Translations under genes and position numbers: made by a program
The notes under the pieces: generated by a model
Databases searched by the model: none
What the model was told of the DNA's origin: nothing
The model's input: the letters and a program-made list of their open reading frames with translations, nothing else
Shown here: positions 10,364 through 17,921 of the stretch, one piece after another
How positions within the stretch are numbered: position 1 is the first letter of the stretch
Layout of the letters: every line of letters begins with the position of its first letter
Assembly (NCBI GenBank): GCA_017481575.1
Contig: JAFUPA010000019.1
Location: 1 to 55,782 of the forward strand
Direction of reading: 5' to 3'
Length of the DNA stretch: 55,782 bases
Source of the DNA: Clostridia bacterium
Lineage (GTDB): Bacteria > Bacillota > Clostridia > Oscillospirales > Acutalibacteraceae

Positions 10364-11482
10364 TTATTCACTATAACCGGGATAGGGGATAGAGTAGTCA
10401 ATGCCAAACTGTGTTGCATCTACAAAAATATTTTCTGCAGCAAGCTTTCCGTCAGACGAAAGTGTAAAGAGCTTGCCGCCGTTTACATCCTCATCCCAAT
10501 AACAGCCTGCGCCTGTCTTTACTGCATAGTGAAGCCATACACCCTCGTAGGGGATACTGCTGTAATTTCTGTGGTTGTGACCGCTGATAATGTTCTTTGT
10601 ACTGCCGAGCTCCTTAACAACATCAAAGAAGCCGTTGTGAACAGGAGCAGAGGAGACAACCTCACGGTTGTAACCGAAAGCACCTTCGTATTCGGGCTTG
10701 AAGCCTTGTGCCCAATAATCGTAAGCGTCATACCACGCATCAGCATATTCAACGTTCGGAATGTGATAGATTACCGTGCTTTCGACCACGGAGCCGTTCT
10801 CGGCAGTTGTGCCGTTCACAGCCCACTTGTACCACTCAATCTGGTTGTCCCAGAGGTGGTCGTAACCGTTGTATGTATAGCCGTTAACCTCGTATGTCGC
10901 ATCCTTGTGCGTGTCCATCATATAAAGCTGATGTATCGGCTTGCCGTTTTCCGTAATAGTAATTATGTAGTTTCCGTGTCCCATATCCTCGGGGCCGAAA
11001 TCAAAAATTGCATAGTCGGATTTTTTATCAACCTGCCATGCGCACCACGAAGCATAGGTAGATGTTGCACCGTCGTGATTACCGAACACGGGAGCCCACG
11101 GAATTTCGTAGCTGTCCAAAAGGTCAATCAGCCAAATCCAACCGAGCCAGCCGTAAACATTGTCACCCGAAAGGGTAATGAGGTCGGGGTCGGTGTCTTT
11201 AATCAGCTTGTCAATCGTTGCCTCTGCAAGCTCGCCGTAGTTGCCGTGTGCATCCTCGTCGGAAAGCTGAATGTCCGAAAGATTCAAAATAACAAAGTCC
11301 TTGTTCGGGTCTTTTTCAATCACAAAAGTGTTGTCCGCAATCGAGAACGAATCGCCTGCAGACCACTCGTTAAAATACTTGTGCTCGTTATTCTCGTTAC
11401 AGAAGATAATTCCGCTGAGAATCTGAATACCCGAAAGCACATAAATAAGCCCCATTTTGAGATAAAAAGCAAATGCCGTCAT
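10364..11482 (-). CDS. metallophosphoesterase with N-terminal membrane segment
   Basis: 372 residues from ATG at 11482; GGAGG (11491-11495) sits 8 bases upstream, and an in-frame GTG at 11491 overlaps it and is rejected. The N-terminal 25 residues are hydrophobic (signal anchor or signal peptide), so the enzyme probably works outside the membrane. Metal-site motifs: NLSDIQLSD (D-x-Q instead of D-x-H), LSGDNVYG, VFGNHDGATS, VIYHIPN and ISGHNHRNY. The order and the D-x-Q variant resemble the purple-acid-phosphatase/Sia1-like calcineurin group. First gene of a three-gene reverse operon. Substrate unknown. Confidence 0.8.
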   Translation of the reverse strand: MTAFAFYLKMGLIYVLSGIQILSGIIFCNENNEHKYFNEWSAGDSFSIADNTFVIEKDPNKDFVILNLSDIQLSDEDAHGNYGELAEATIDKLIKDTDPDLITLSGDNVYGWLGWIWLIDLLDSYEIPWAPVFGNHDGATSTYASWCAWQVDKKSDYAIFDFGPEDMGHGNYIITITENGKPIHQLYMMDTHKDATYEVNGYTYNGYDHLWDNQIEWYKWAVNGTTAENGSVVESTVIYHIPNVEYADAWYDAYDYWAQGFKPEYEGAFGYNREVVSSAPVHNGFFDVVKELGSTKNIISGHNHRNYSSIPYEGVWLHYAVKTGAGCYWDEDVNGGKLFTLSSDGKLAAENIFVDATQFGIDYSIPYPGYSE

Positions 11483-11513
11483 GTCTCGCACCTCCGATTA
11501 TATATACAATTAA

Positions 11514-11543
11514 ATTATATCAGTTTTGCTATTAAAACGTCAA
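11514..11543 (-). promoter_or_regulatory. sigma-A-type promoter for the phosphatase-symporter operon
   Basis: On the reverse strand TTGACG (11538-11543) is followed after 18 bases by TATAAT (11514-11519), about 30 bases before the start codon at 11482. Confidence 0.75.
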
Positions 11544-11607
11544 CACTTTGCTGATATTTTATATAAAATATCCATATTGATAGTTTTTAATTTATATCTT
11601 TTGTTTC

Positions 11608-11636
11608 TTGAACACTTTTATAAATTATAGTAGAAT
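11608..11636 (+). promoter_or_regulatory. sigma-A-type promoter for the 11667 gene
   Basis: TTGAAC (11608-11613), 17-base spacer, TAGAAT (11631-11636). The predicted transcript starts about 25 bases before the start codon of the orphan membrane-anchored gene. Confidence 0.7.
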
Positions 11637-11666
11637 GGTATCGAGAAAATAAATGAGGTGAAAATA

Positions 11667-12614
11667 ATGGCAGTAAAGAGAAGAATAGGTTCTATAACAG
11701 GCAAAATTTTTTTAGTTATGTTTATTGTTGCAATGCTTGGACTTGTTGCGTTTGGAATATTTATTCTTGTTGCAGATTCCGAAGATAAGCAAACGAGGAG
11801 TGCCGCAATGCCTTATCAGGATGCAGTAGTTATCGGTATTCCTGAAACAGCAAACAATTTTATTGATGAATGGGAATACACTATAAACGGTCAATCTTTT
11901 GAGGAAATTGCGGAAACCTATGCTCTGCCTGAAGCAGATTCGGATATTATATTTTATCCGGGCATCAAGTATGTTGCAGACGATTCAAATGCTATGACGG
12001 ACTATAAAGGAATGAATCAGACTTTTTATTTCGGCAAAGACAAAGATAACCTAGTGTGTGCCTTGGAAACTTATAATTATTATACAAGGTCAACTCATAT
12101 AAATAAAAACTATGTTTTCCCCGAGGCAGGTGAAAACAAAGCTGTAGGACTGATTCTTTGTGATGATTATGATTACCTTGCCGATTATACAACATCAAAA
12201 GAGTTGCATTTGTTTGATCCGGCTGACGAAATTCATATTGATGACCCTGCAATTGCAGAAAGAGCAGTGAACGAATACATAACAGAAACAGGAGATTTCA
12301 GTTGGCTCAAAGAAGATTTTGACTTTGAAAACGACCGTGATTATATTATATTGGTAAAATTTGAGAATGAAATTGTGTATCAGCTTATCGGTAGAGTGAA
12401 GGCAGACATAAGCAATAGAGAAGAAATAGTGTCAGCCGCATGGAAAGAGGTTTGTGACAGGGGAGGTCAACAGAATTATAACAAGGAGCGGTACGACATT
12501 TTCGTAACCAAAAATTCCTATCGTGTAAGATTTTTTGCTGATGATTCTGAATATAAATATCATGATTTAGTAAAACTTGAAAAATCGACATTAAAACCTA
12601 ACTATAACTTGTAA
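11667..12614 (+). CDS. uncharacterised membrane-anchored protein
   Basis: 315 residues from ATG 11667 (an in-frame GTG at 11658 lies inside the GAGGTG ribosome-binding site). After a short basic N-terminus, residues about 13-37 form one transmembrane helix (IFLVMFIVAMLGLVAFGIFI), and the remaining 275 residues are acidic and soluble, predicted outside the cell. I recognise no domain. The extracellular part is rich in Asp, Glu and Tyr with few Cys. It has its own promoter and a hairpin after the stop, so it is a single-gene transcript. Base composition is AT-richer than its neighbours, which may mean faster evolution or acquisition. Confidence 0.75.
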   Translation: MAVKRRIGSITGKIFLVMFIVAMLGLVAFGIFILVADSEDKQTRSAAMPYQDAVVIGIPETANNFIDEWEYTINGQSFEEIAETYALPEADSDIIFYPGIKYVADDSNAMTDYKGMNQTFYFGKDKDNLVCALETYNYYTRSTHINKNYVFPEAGENKAVGLILCDDYDYLADYTTSKELHLFDPADEIHIDDPAIAERAVNEYITETGDFSWLKEDFDFENDRDYIILVKFENEIVYQLIGRVKADISNREEIVSAAWKEVCDRGGQQNYNKERYDIFVTKNSYRVRFFADDSEYKYHDLVKLEKSTLKPNYNL

Positions 12615-12634
12615 TTTTGTAAATATCAAACTGA

Positions 12635-12670
12635 TTTTAACAGGAGTTGCATAAGCACTCCTGTTAATTT
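12635..12670 (+). terminator. hairpin after the 11667 gene
   Basis: TTAACAGGAGT pairs with ACTCCTGTTAA across a loop around ATAA, followed by a weak AT-rich tract (AATTTATATTT). Probably a terminator, though without a pure T run. Confidence 0.55.
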
Positions 12671-12724
12671 ATATTTCACAGCCCTTCATTTCGTACTCCA
12701 ACCACTTCAAATTCCACAAAAAAC

Positions 12725-12754
12725 TTGACTAAACCACAAGATATAGTGTAAAAT
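12725..12754 (+). promoter_or_regulatory. promoter for parE-parC
   Basis: TTGACT (12725-12730), 18-base spacer, TAAAAT (12749-12754), about 33 bases upstream of the parE start. Confidence 0.7.
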
Positions 12755-12787
12755 ATAAATTGGTATTTTATGAAAAGGAGTGTAGTT

Positions 12788-14770
12788 ATGGCAAAAAAAG
12801 CAAGCTACGGCAATGACGACATAGTTTCTCTCAAAGGGCCTGACCAGGTGCGTAAACGCCCTGCGGTTATTTTCGGCTCGGACGACATTGAGGGCTGTCA
12901 GCATTCCGTTTTTGAGATTTTGTCAAACTCCATAGATGAAGCCCGTGAAGGCTTTGGAGATAAAATTGTTATCACACGTTACCTTGACCATTCTGTTGAA
13001 ATTCAGGACTTTGGCCGAGGCATTCCCGTTGACTATAATACAAAGGAAAAGAAGTTTAACTGGGAGCTTGTTTTCTGCACACTTTACGCAGGCGGCAAGT
13101 ACTCAAAGGGCGGCGACAGCAGCTACGGTTACTCGCTCGGTCTCAACGGTCTCGGTCTTTGCGCAACACAGTTTGCATCCGAGTATATGGAGGCTGAAAT
13201 TCACCGTGACGGATTCTGCTACAGGATTAACTTTAAAAAGGGTAAGATAGTCGGTCAGATGGAAAAGGAGCCATACTCAAAGCGTGACACAGGCTCACGC
13301 ATCAAGTGGCGTCCCGACCTCAAGGTTTTCACCGACATTGCCGTTCCGCTTGAATATTATCAGGACACAATCAAGCGTCAGGCGATTGTTAACTCAGGCA
13401 TTAAGTTTATTCTTAAAAATCAGCTTAACAAAACACAGTTTGAAACCTTTGAATATTATTACGAAAACGGTATCTCCGACTACGTAACCGAAATCGCAGA
13501 GGATGCCGCACTCACAGGCGTTCAGTCGTGGCAGACAGAGCGTATCGGACGTGACCGTGAGGACCACAAGGATTACAAGGTGCTCATTACATCAGCCCTC
13601 TGCTTCTCAAATAAGTCGCAGAAGAAGGAGTACTACCACAACTCAAGCTGGCTTGAGCACGGTGGTGCACCCGAAAAGGCTGTCCGCAATGCCTTTACTT
13701 ATCAGATTGATTCCTACCTCAAAACAAACGGAAAGTACACAAAAACTGACCCGAGAATAAAGTTTGAGGATATCGAAGACTGTCTTGTTCTCGTTGTTTC
13801 ATCGTTCTCGACCGAAACCTCTTACGAAAATCAGACCAAAAAGGCTATCACAAATAAATTTATTCAGGAAGCGATGACGGATTTCTTCAAGCATCAGCTT
13901 GAAATTTACTTCATTGAAAACAGAACAGAAGCGGAAAAAATCGCAAATCAGGTGCTCATCAATATGCGTAGCCGTGTCAAGGCGGAAACCACACGACAGA
14001 GCATCAAAAAGACACTCACAACAGCAAATGACCTTGCAAACAGAGTGCAGAAATTTGTTGATTGCCGTGCAAAGAATGCAGAGGACAGAGAACTCTTCAT
14101 CGTGGAGGGTGACTCTGCGCTTGGTGCCTGTAAGCAGGCTCGTGACTCCGAGTTCCAGGCTCTCATGCCCGTCCGTGGTAAAATTCTCAACTGTCTTAAG
14201 TGCGAGTATGACAAGATTTTCAAGAGTGAAATCATCACCGACCTTGTCAAGGTGCTCGGTTGCGGTGTTGAGGTCAAGTCAAAGTATATGAAGGGTCTTG
14301 CAGAGTTCAATCTCGATCTGCTCCGTTATAACAAGGTCATCATCTGTACCGATGCCGACGTTGACGGCTTCCAGATTCGTACACTTATTCTCACTATGAT
14401 TTACCGACTTATGCCGACACTTATCGAAGAGGGTAAGGTGTTCATTGCGGAAACTCCGCTTTACGAAATCAACACAAAAGACCAGGTATGGTTTGCTTAT
14501 ACCGAAAAAGAAAAGACAGAAGCAATTGAAGAAATCGGCAACGCAAAATATACCGTTCAGCGTTCAAAGGGTCTTGGTGAAAACGAAGCCGAAATGATGT
14601 GGCTTACAACAATGAACCCGAAAACAAGACGTCTTGTTGAAATTCTGCCCGAGGATGCTGAACGCACCGCACAGATTTTTGAAATGCTGCTCGGCGACAA
14701 CCTTGCGGGCAGAAAAGAGCATATTGCCGACAACGGATATATGTATATCGATATGCTCGACTTAAGTTAA
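12788..14770 (+). CDS. parE: DNA topoisomerase IV subunit B
   Basis: 660 residues from ATG 12788, with AAAAGGAG upstream. The GHKL ATPase part shows ILSNSIDEARE, DFGRGIPVD and LGLNGLGLCATQF. The TOPRIM metal site is FIVEGDSALGACKQARDSEF and TDADVDGFQIR. The end YTVQRSKGLGENEAEMMW and the following block match the type IIA B-subunit tail. It lacks the insertion typical of some gyrase B proteins and is directly followed by parC, so topoisomerase IV (decatenation of daughter chromosomes) is preferred over gyrase. A separate gyrB/gyrA pair is expected elsewhere in the genome. Confidence 0.88.
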   Translation: MAKKASYGNDDIVSLKGPDQVRKRPAVIFGSDDIEGCQHSVFEILSNSIDEAREGFGDKIVITRYLDHSVEIQDFGRGIPVDYNTKEKKFNWELVFCTLYAGGKYSKGGDSSYGYSLGLNGLGLCATQFASEYMEAEIHRDGFCYRINFKKGKIVGQMEKEPYSKRDTGSRIKWRPDLKVFTDIAVPLEYYQDTIKRQAIVNSGIKFILKNQLNKTQFETFEYYYENGISDYVTEIAEDAALTGVQSWQTERIGRDREDHKDYKVLITSALCFSNKSQKKEYYHNSSWLEHGGAPEKAVRNAFTYQIDSYLKTNGKYTKTDPRIKFEDIEDCLVLVVSSFSTETSYENQTKKAITNKFIQEAMTDFFKHQLEIYFIENRTEAEKIANQVLINMRSRVKAETTRQSIKKTLTTANDLANRVQKFVDCRAKNAEDRELFIVEGDSALGACKQARDSEFQALMPVRGKILNCLKCEYDKIFKSEIITDLVKVLGCGVEVKSKYMKGLAEFNLDLLRYNKVIICTDADVDGFQIRTLILTMIYRLMPTLIEEGKVFIAETPLYEINTKDQVWFAYTEKEKTEAIEEIGNAKYTVQRSKGLGENEAEMMWLTTMNPKTRRLVEILPEDAERTAQIFEMLLGDNLAGRKEHIADNGYMYIDMLDLS

Positions 14771-14783
14771 GGGAGGTGACAGT

Positions 14784-17024
14784 ATGGCTAAAAAGAAAAA
14801 AGTTCCCGTTAAAAACGAGGAAGAAATGAATCCGAATACCCACATACTCGGTGCCGGTACGGTGTTGAGGCAGAATATTACCGAAACACTCGAAACCAAC
14901 TATATGCCTTACGCAATGAGCGTTATTCTGTCACGAGCAATTCCCGAAATTGACGGTTTCAAGCCCTCACACAGAAAACTCCTTTATACAATGTATAAAA
15001 TGGGACTTCTCACAGGTGCCAGAACAAAGTCGGCAAACATTGTCGGTCAGACGATGAAGCTCAACCCGCACGGCGATGCCGCTATTTACGACACAATGGT
15101 ACGTCTTTCCCGTGGCTACGAGGCTTTACTTCACCCGTTTGTTGACTCAAAGGGTAACTTCGGTAAGGCTTATTCAAGAGATATGCAGTGGGCGGCACCC
15201 CGATATACCGAGGCAAAGCTTGCACCAATCTGTGCCGAGCTCTTTGCCGAGATTGACAAGGATACCGTAGATTTTGTCGATAACTACGACAACACAATGA
15301 AAGAGCCGTCACTTCTTCCGGTCAAGTTCCCGACGGTTCTCACTAACCCCACAACAGGTATTGCCGTTGGTATGGCAAGCTCAATCTGTTCGTTTAACCT
15401 GCAGGAAATCTGCGACACTACAGTCGCTCTCATCAAGGACGACGAAGCCGATATTACCGAAACGCTCAAGGCTCCCGACTTCATCGGCGGCGGTCAGCTT
15501 GTTTATGACCGTGACGCAATGGATGCAATCTACCGCACGGGTCGAGGCGGATTTAAGGTAAGAGCAAAGTACCGCTACGATAAAGATAATAAATGTATCG
15601 AAATCACCGAAATTCCTCCGACCACAACTGCCGAAGCAATTATTGATAAAATTATCGAAAAATTCAAGGCAGGCTCGGTCAAGGAAATCAGCGACATCCG
15701 TGACGAAACGGACAAGTCGGGTCTTAAAATCACAATCGACCTCAAAAAGGGTATAGACCCCGACAAGCTGATGCAAAAGCTTTACAAAATGACCTCACTT
15801 GAGGACACATTCTCCTGCAACTTCAACATCCTTATTGCAGGTGTGCCGAAGGTGCTCGGTGTGCGTGACATTCTTCTTGAATGGATTGCTTTCAGAACAG
15901 AGGGTGTCCGCCGCAGAGTTTTCTTTGACCTTTCAAAGGCAAAGGAAAGGCTTCATTTGCTCGAAGGCTTGCAGAAGATACTCCTTGACATTGACAAGGC
16001 GATTATGATTATCCGCAAAACGGAAGAGGAGAGCGAGGTTGTACCAAACCTTATGATTGGCTTTGGTATCGATGAAATTCAGGCGAATTACGTTGCCGAA
16101 ATCAAGCTCCGTCACCTCAACCGTGAGTATATCTTAAAGAGAACGCAGGATATCGAAAAGCTCCGCAAGGATATTGAAGAAATGGAGGATATCCTTGCTC
16201 ACAAGTCAAAGGTTAAGAAGATTATCGTAAATGAGCTTAACGACATCGCAAAGAAATACGGTCAGCCCAGAAAGACCGAAATCATCTTTGCTGTTGACGT
16301 TGCCTACGACGAAAAGGAAGAGGAAGAGCCCGACTTCCCTGTAAATCTCTTCTTTACAAAGGAAGGCTATTTCAAAAAGATTACACCGCAGGCACTCCGC
16401 ACAAGCGGTGAGCAGAAGGTTAAGGAGGGCGACTCGGTGCTTCTTGAAATTGAAGCGACCAACAACACCGAGCTTCTTTTCTTTACCGACAAGTGCCAGG
16501 TATACAAGACAAAGGCTTCCGAGTTTGATATGGGTAAGGCAAGCGTGCTTGGTGACTTCGTTGCTTCAAAGCTCGAAATGGACGAGGGTGAAAACGCAAT
16601 TTATATGGTTGCAACTCTTGACTATAAGGGCTATGTAATGTTCTTCTTTGAAAACGGCAAGGTTGCCAAGGTTGACCTTTCGACTTATCAGACAAAGACT
16701 AATCGCAAAAAGCTGATAAAGGCTTATTCTGACAAGTTCCCGATTGGCGCAATCCGCCATGTTGTTGAGGATTGTGACCTTGTGCTTGAATCAACCTCGG
16801 GCAGACTTCTTCTCATCAACACGGGCGCAATCTCACCAAAAACCACAAAGGATACGCAGGGCGTTTCCGTAATGACGATGAAAAAAGGTCATATTCTCAA
16901 AAAGGTCAGGGATTACAGAAAGGGCGAGTTTGCAAAGCCGTACCGCTACAAGACCAAAAATCTTCCTGCCGCAGGCGCACTTTTGAGTGCCGAGGATACA
17001 GGCGAACAGATGTCGTTGATATAA
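14784..17024 (+). CDS. parC: DNA topoisomerase IV subunit A
   Basis: 746 residues, shorter than GyrA. The catalytic Tyr141 lies in AAPRYTEAKL; the winged-helix and tower regions follow, with NPTTGIAVGMASSI. The C-terminal part (about 520-746) forms a reduced beta-pinwheel with no clear GyrA box. The quinolone-pocket segment is NPHGDAAIYDTMV: the usual Ser is Ala99 here, while the acidic residue is Asp103. It starts 13 bases after parE with GGGAGGTG upstream, so both are translated from one message. It partners ParE to cut and pass DNA duplexes. Confidence 0.88.
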   Translation: MAKKKKVPVKNEEEMNPNTHILGAGTVLRQNITETLETNYMPYAMSVILSRAIPEIDGFKPSHRKLLYTMYKMGLLTGARTKSANIVGQTMKLNPHGDAAIYDTMVRLSRGYEALLHPFVDSKGNFGKAYSRDMQWAAPRYTEAKLAPICAELFAEIDKDTVDFVDNYDNTMKEPSLLPVKFPTVLTNPTTGIAVGMASSICSFNLQEICDTTVALIKDDEADITETLKAPDFIGGGQLVYDRDAMDAIYRTGRGGFKVRAKYRYDKDNKCIEITEIPPTTTAEAIIDKIIEKFKAGSVKEISDIRDETDKSGLKITIDLKKGIDPDKLMQKLYKMTSLEDTFSCNFNILIAGVPKVLGVRDILLEWIAFRTEGVRRRVFFDLSKAKERLHLLEGLQKILLDIDKAIMIIRKTEEESEVVPNLMIGFGIDEIQANYVAEIKLRHLNREYILKRTQDIEKLRKDIEEMEDILAHKSKVKKIIVNELNDIAKKYGQPRKTEIIFAVDVAYDEKEEEEPDFPVNLFFTKEGYFKKITPQALRTSGEQKVKEGDSVLLEIEATNNTELLFFTDKCQVYKTKASEFDMGKASVLGDFVASKLEMDEGENAIYMVATLDYKGYVMFFFENGKVAKVDLSTYQTKTNRKKLIKAYSDKFPIGAIRHVVEDCDLVLESTSGRLLLINTGAISPKTTKDTQGVSVMTMKKGHILKKVRDYRKGEFAKPYRYKTKNLPAAGALLSAEDTGEQMSLI

Positions 17025-17031
17025 AATAAAT

Positions 17032-17063
17032 GCCACCGAGTTGAGCATCCTCACATCGGTGGC
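17032..17063 (+). terminator. hairpin after parC
   Basis: GCCACCGA (17032-17039) pairs with TCGGTGGC (17056-17063), with an inner GAG/CTC. No T run follows on the + strand, so it may be a 3'-end stabiliser rather than a classical terminator. Confidence 0.5.
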
Positions 17064-17184
17064 AGCGGAAAAACGAGCAAACGCAAATCAATCGTTTTCT
17101 TCCGCTAAAATTATATTAACCTGATATTTATAAATAATTATCGGAAAAATATGTCTTATTTTTCGTTTTGATTTAATTTTTCTA

Positions 17185-17213
17185 TTGCATTTTCAAATAA
17201 TGTGTGTTAGAAT
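17185..17213 (+). promoter_or_regulatory. promoter for secG
   Basis: TTGCAT (17185-17190), 17-base spacer ending TGTGTGT, TAGAAT (17208-17213); about 33 bases upstream of the secG ATG. Confidence 0.7.
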
Positions 17214-17245
17214 GTCTTGGTAAAAATACTAACGGAGGTTTAATT

Positions 17246-17497
17246 ATGTCTGCTATTCAGTACGTTTTAGGTATAATCCTTATTTTACTTGCTATCGTTC
17301 TTATCGGAGCAGTTCTTCTTCAGGAGAGCCGTTCAGCAGGTCTTTCAGGTGCAATTTCAGGCGGTGCCGACACTTTCTTCGGCAAGTCAAAGGGCAAGAC
17401 AATTGAGCAGAAGCTCGCAAAGATTACAAAGTACGTTGCAATCGCTTTCTTTATCATTGCTCTTGGCGTTTCAATTGCATTTATGTTTATGTATTAA
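17246..17497 (+). CDS. secG: preprotein translocase subunit SecG
   Basis: 83 residues from ATG 17246, set by GGAGG at 17234-17238; an upstream in-frame GTG would lie inside the promoter. There are two membrane helices (about 4-22 and 58-80) joined by the conserved loop with LLQESRSAGLSGAISGGAD, which identifies SecG, the small accessory subunit of the SecYEG channel. It is monocistronic, with its own promoter and terminator. In many Clostridia secG is followed by rnr and smpB; here gdhA follows instead. Confidence 0.93.
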   Translation: MSAIQYVLGIILILLAIVLIGAVLLQESRSAGLSGAISGGADTFFGKSKGKTIEQKLAKITKYVAIAFFIIALGVSIAFMFMY

Positions 17498-17512
17498 TAT
17501 CCAATATTTATG

Positions 17513-17542
17513 CAGGGTGGCTAAAAGCCACCCTGTTTTTTT
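17513..17542 (+). terminator. terminator of secG
   Basis: CAGGGTGGC pairs with GCCACCCTG across a TAAAA loop, followed by seven T (17536-17542). Confidence 0.92.
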
Positions 17543-17564
17543 GTGATTTTTTGCAAATTTACCG

Positions 17565-17593
17565 TTGAAATTTGGGGAACAAGAGAGTATAAT
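17565..17593 (+). promoter_or_regulatory. promoter for gdhA
   Basis: TTGAAA (17565-17570), 17-base spacer, TATAAT (17588-17593). It lies 328 bases before the gdhA start, so the message has a leader of about 320 bases. Confidence 0.8.
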
Positions 17594-17599
17594 AGGACA

Positions 17600-17921
17600 T
17601 ATTTTTATTCTGCGTTATAAAAGGTTTACTCGGCATTATTTAAGATTTTTCCGAATATACATATAGGTGTGTTTTGCACCGATTATGCAAATACTATCTG
17701 TAAAAAGATAGGCACCTCGTTTTTCCATTTGTTTCGCAGAGGTAACCACTGATTAAATCTTAATTACAATTCTCAGTGGCTACTTTTCTGTCATAAACGC
17801 CAAAAATACTCGTTAATACACAAAGTATTGCCTGCGTTTTTTGACTTTTCTGACAAAAAAATATCTCACTGATAATTGCAATCCAATTTAATCAGTGATT
17901 ACTTCAAGGAGATGACCTTAC
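17600..17921 (+). promoter_or_regulatory. structured 5' leader of gdhA, candidate cis-regulatory RNA
   Basis: This 320-base stretch holds no gene. Hairpins seen in order: GGTG/CACC near 17666-17680; CTATCT(17694-17699)/AGATAG(17706-17711); ACCTC(17714-17718)/GAGGT(17739-17743); CCACTGA(17746-17752)/TCAGTGG(17773-17779); a terminator-like stem AAACGC(17795-17800)/GCGTTT(17834-17839) with inner AATACT/AGTATT and six T at 17837-17842; and TCACTGAT(17866-17873)/ATCAGTGA(17891-17898), ending about ten bases before AAGGAG. CACTGATTAAAT at 17747-17758 is also perfectly complementary to ATTTAATCAGTG at 17886-17897, so alternative folds exist. I recognise no known riboswitch class and no T-box core. 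Confidence 0.65.

Noticed and set aside
9965-11554. A 529-codon open frame on the + strand opposite the two phosphatase genes
   Set aside because: It has no ribosome-binding site or recognisable domain, crosses two real genes and their gap, and the phosphatase motifs on the other strand are unambiguous.
12788-17024. Assignment as gyrB-gyrA
   Set aside because: The A subunit is short, with no clear GyrA box, and the two genes are adjacent in parE-parC order; topoisomerase IV fits better.
17600-17921. T-box or other known riboswitch before gdhA
   Set aside because: No T-box TGGNACCGCG core and no core motif of a riboswitch class I know; left as an unclassified leader.
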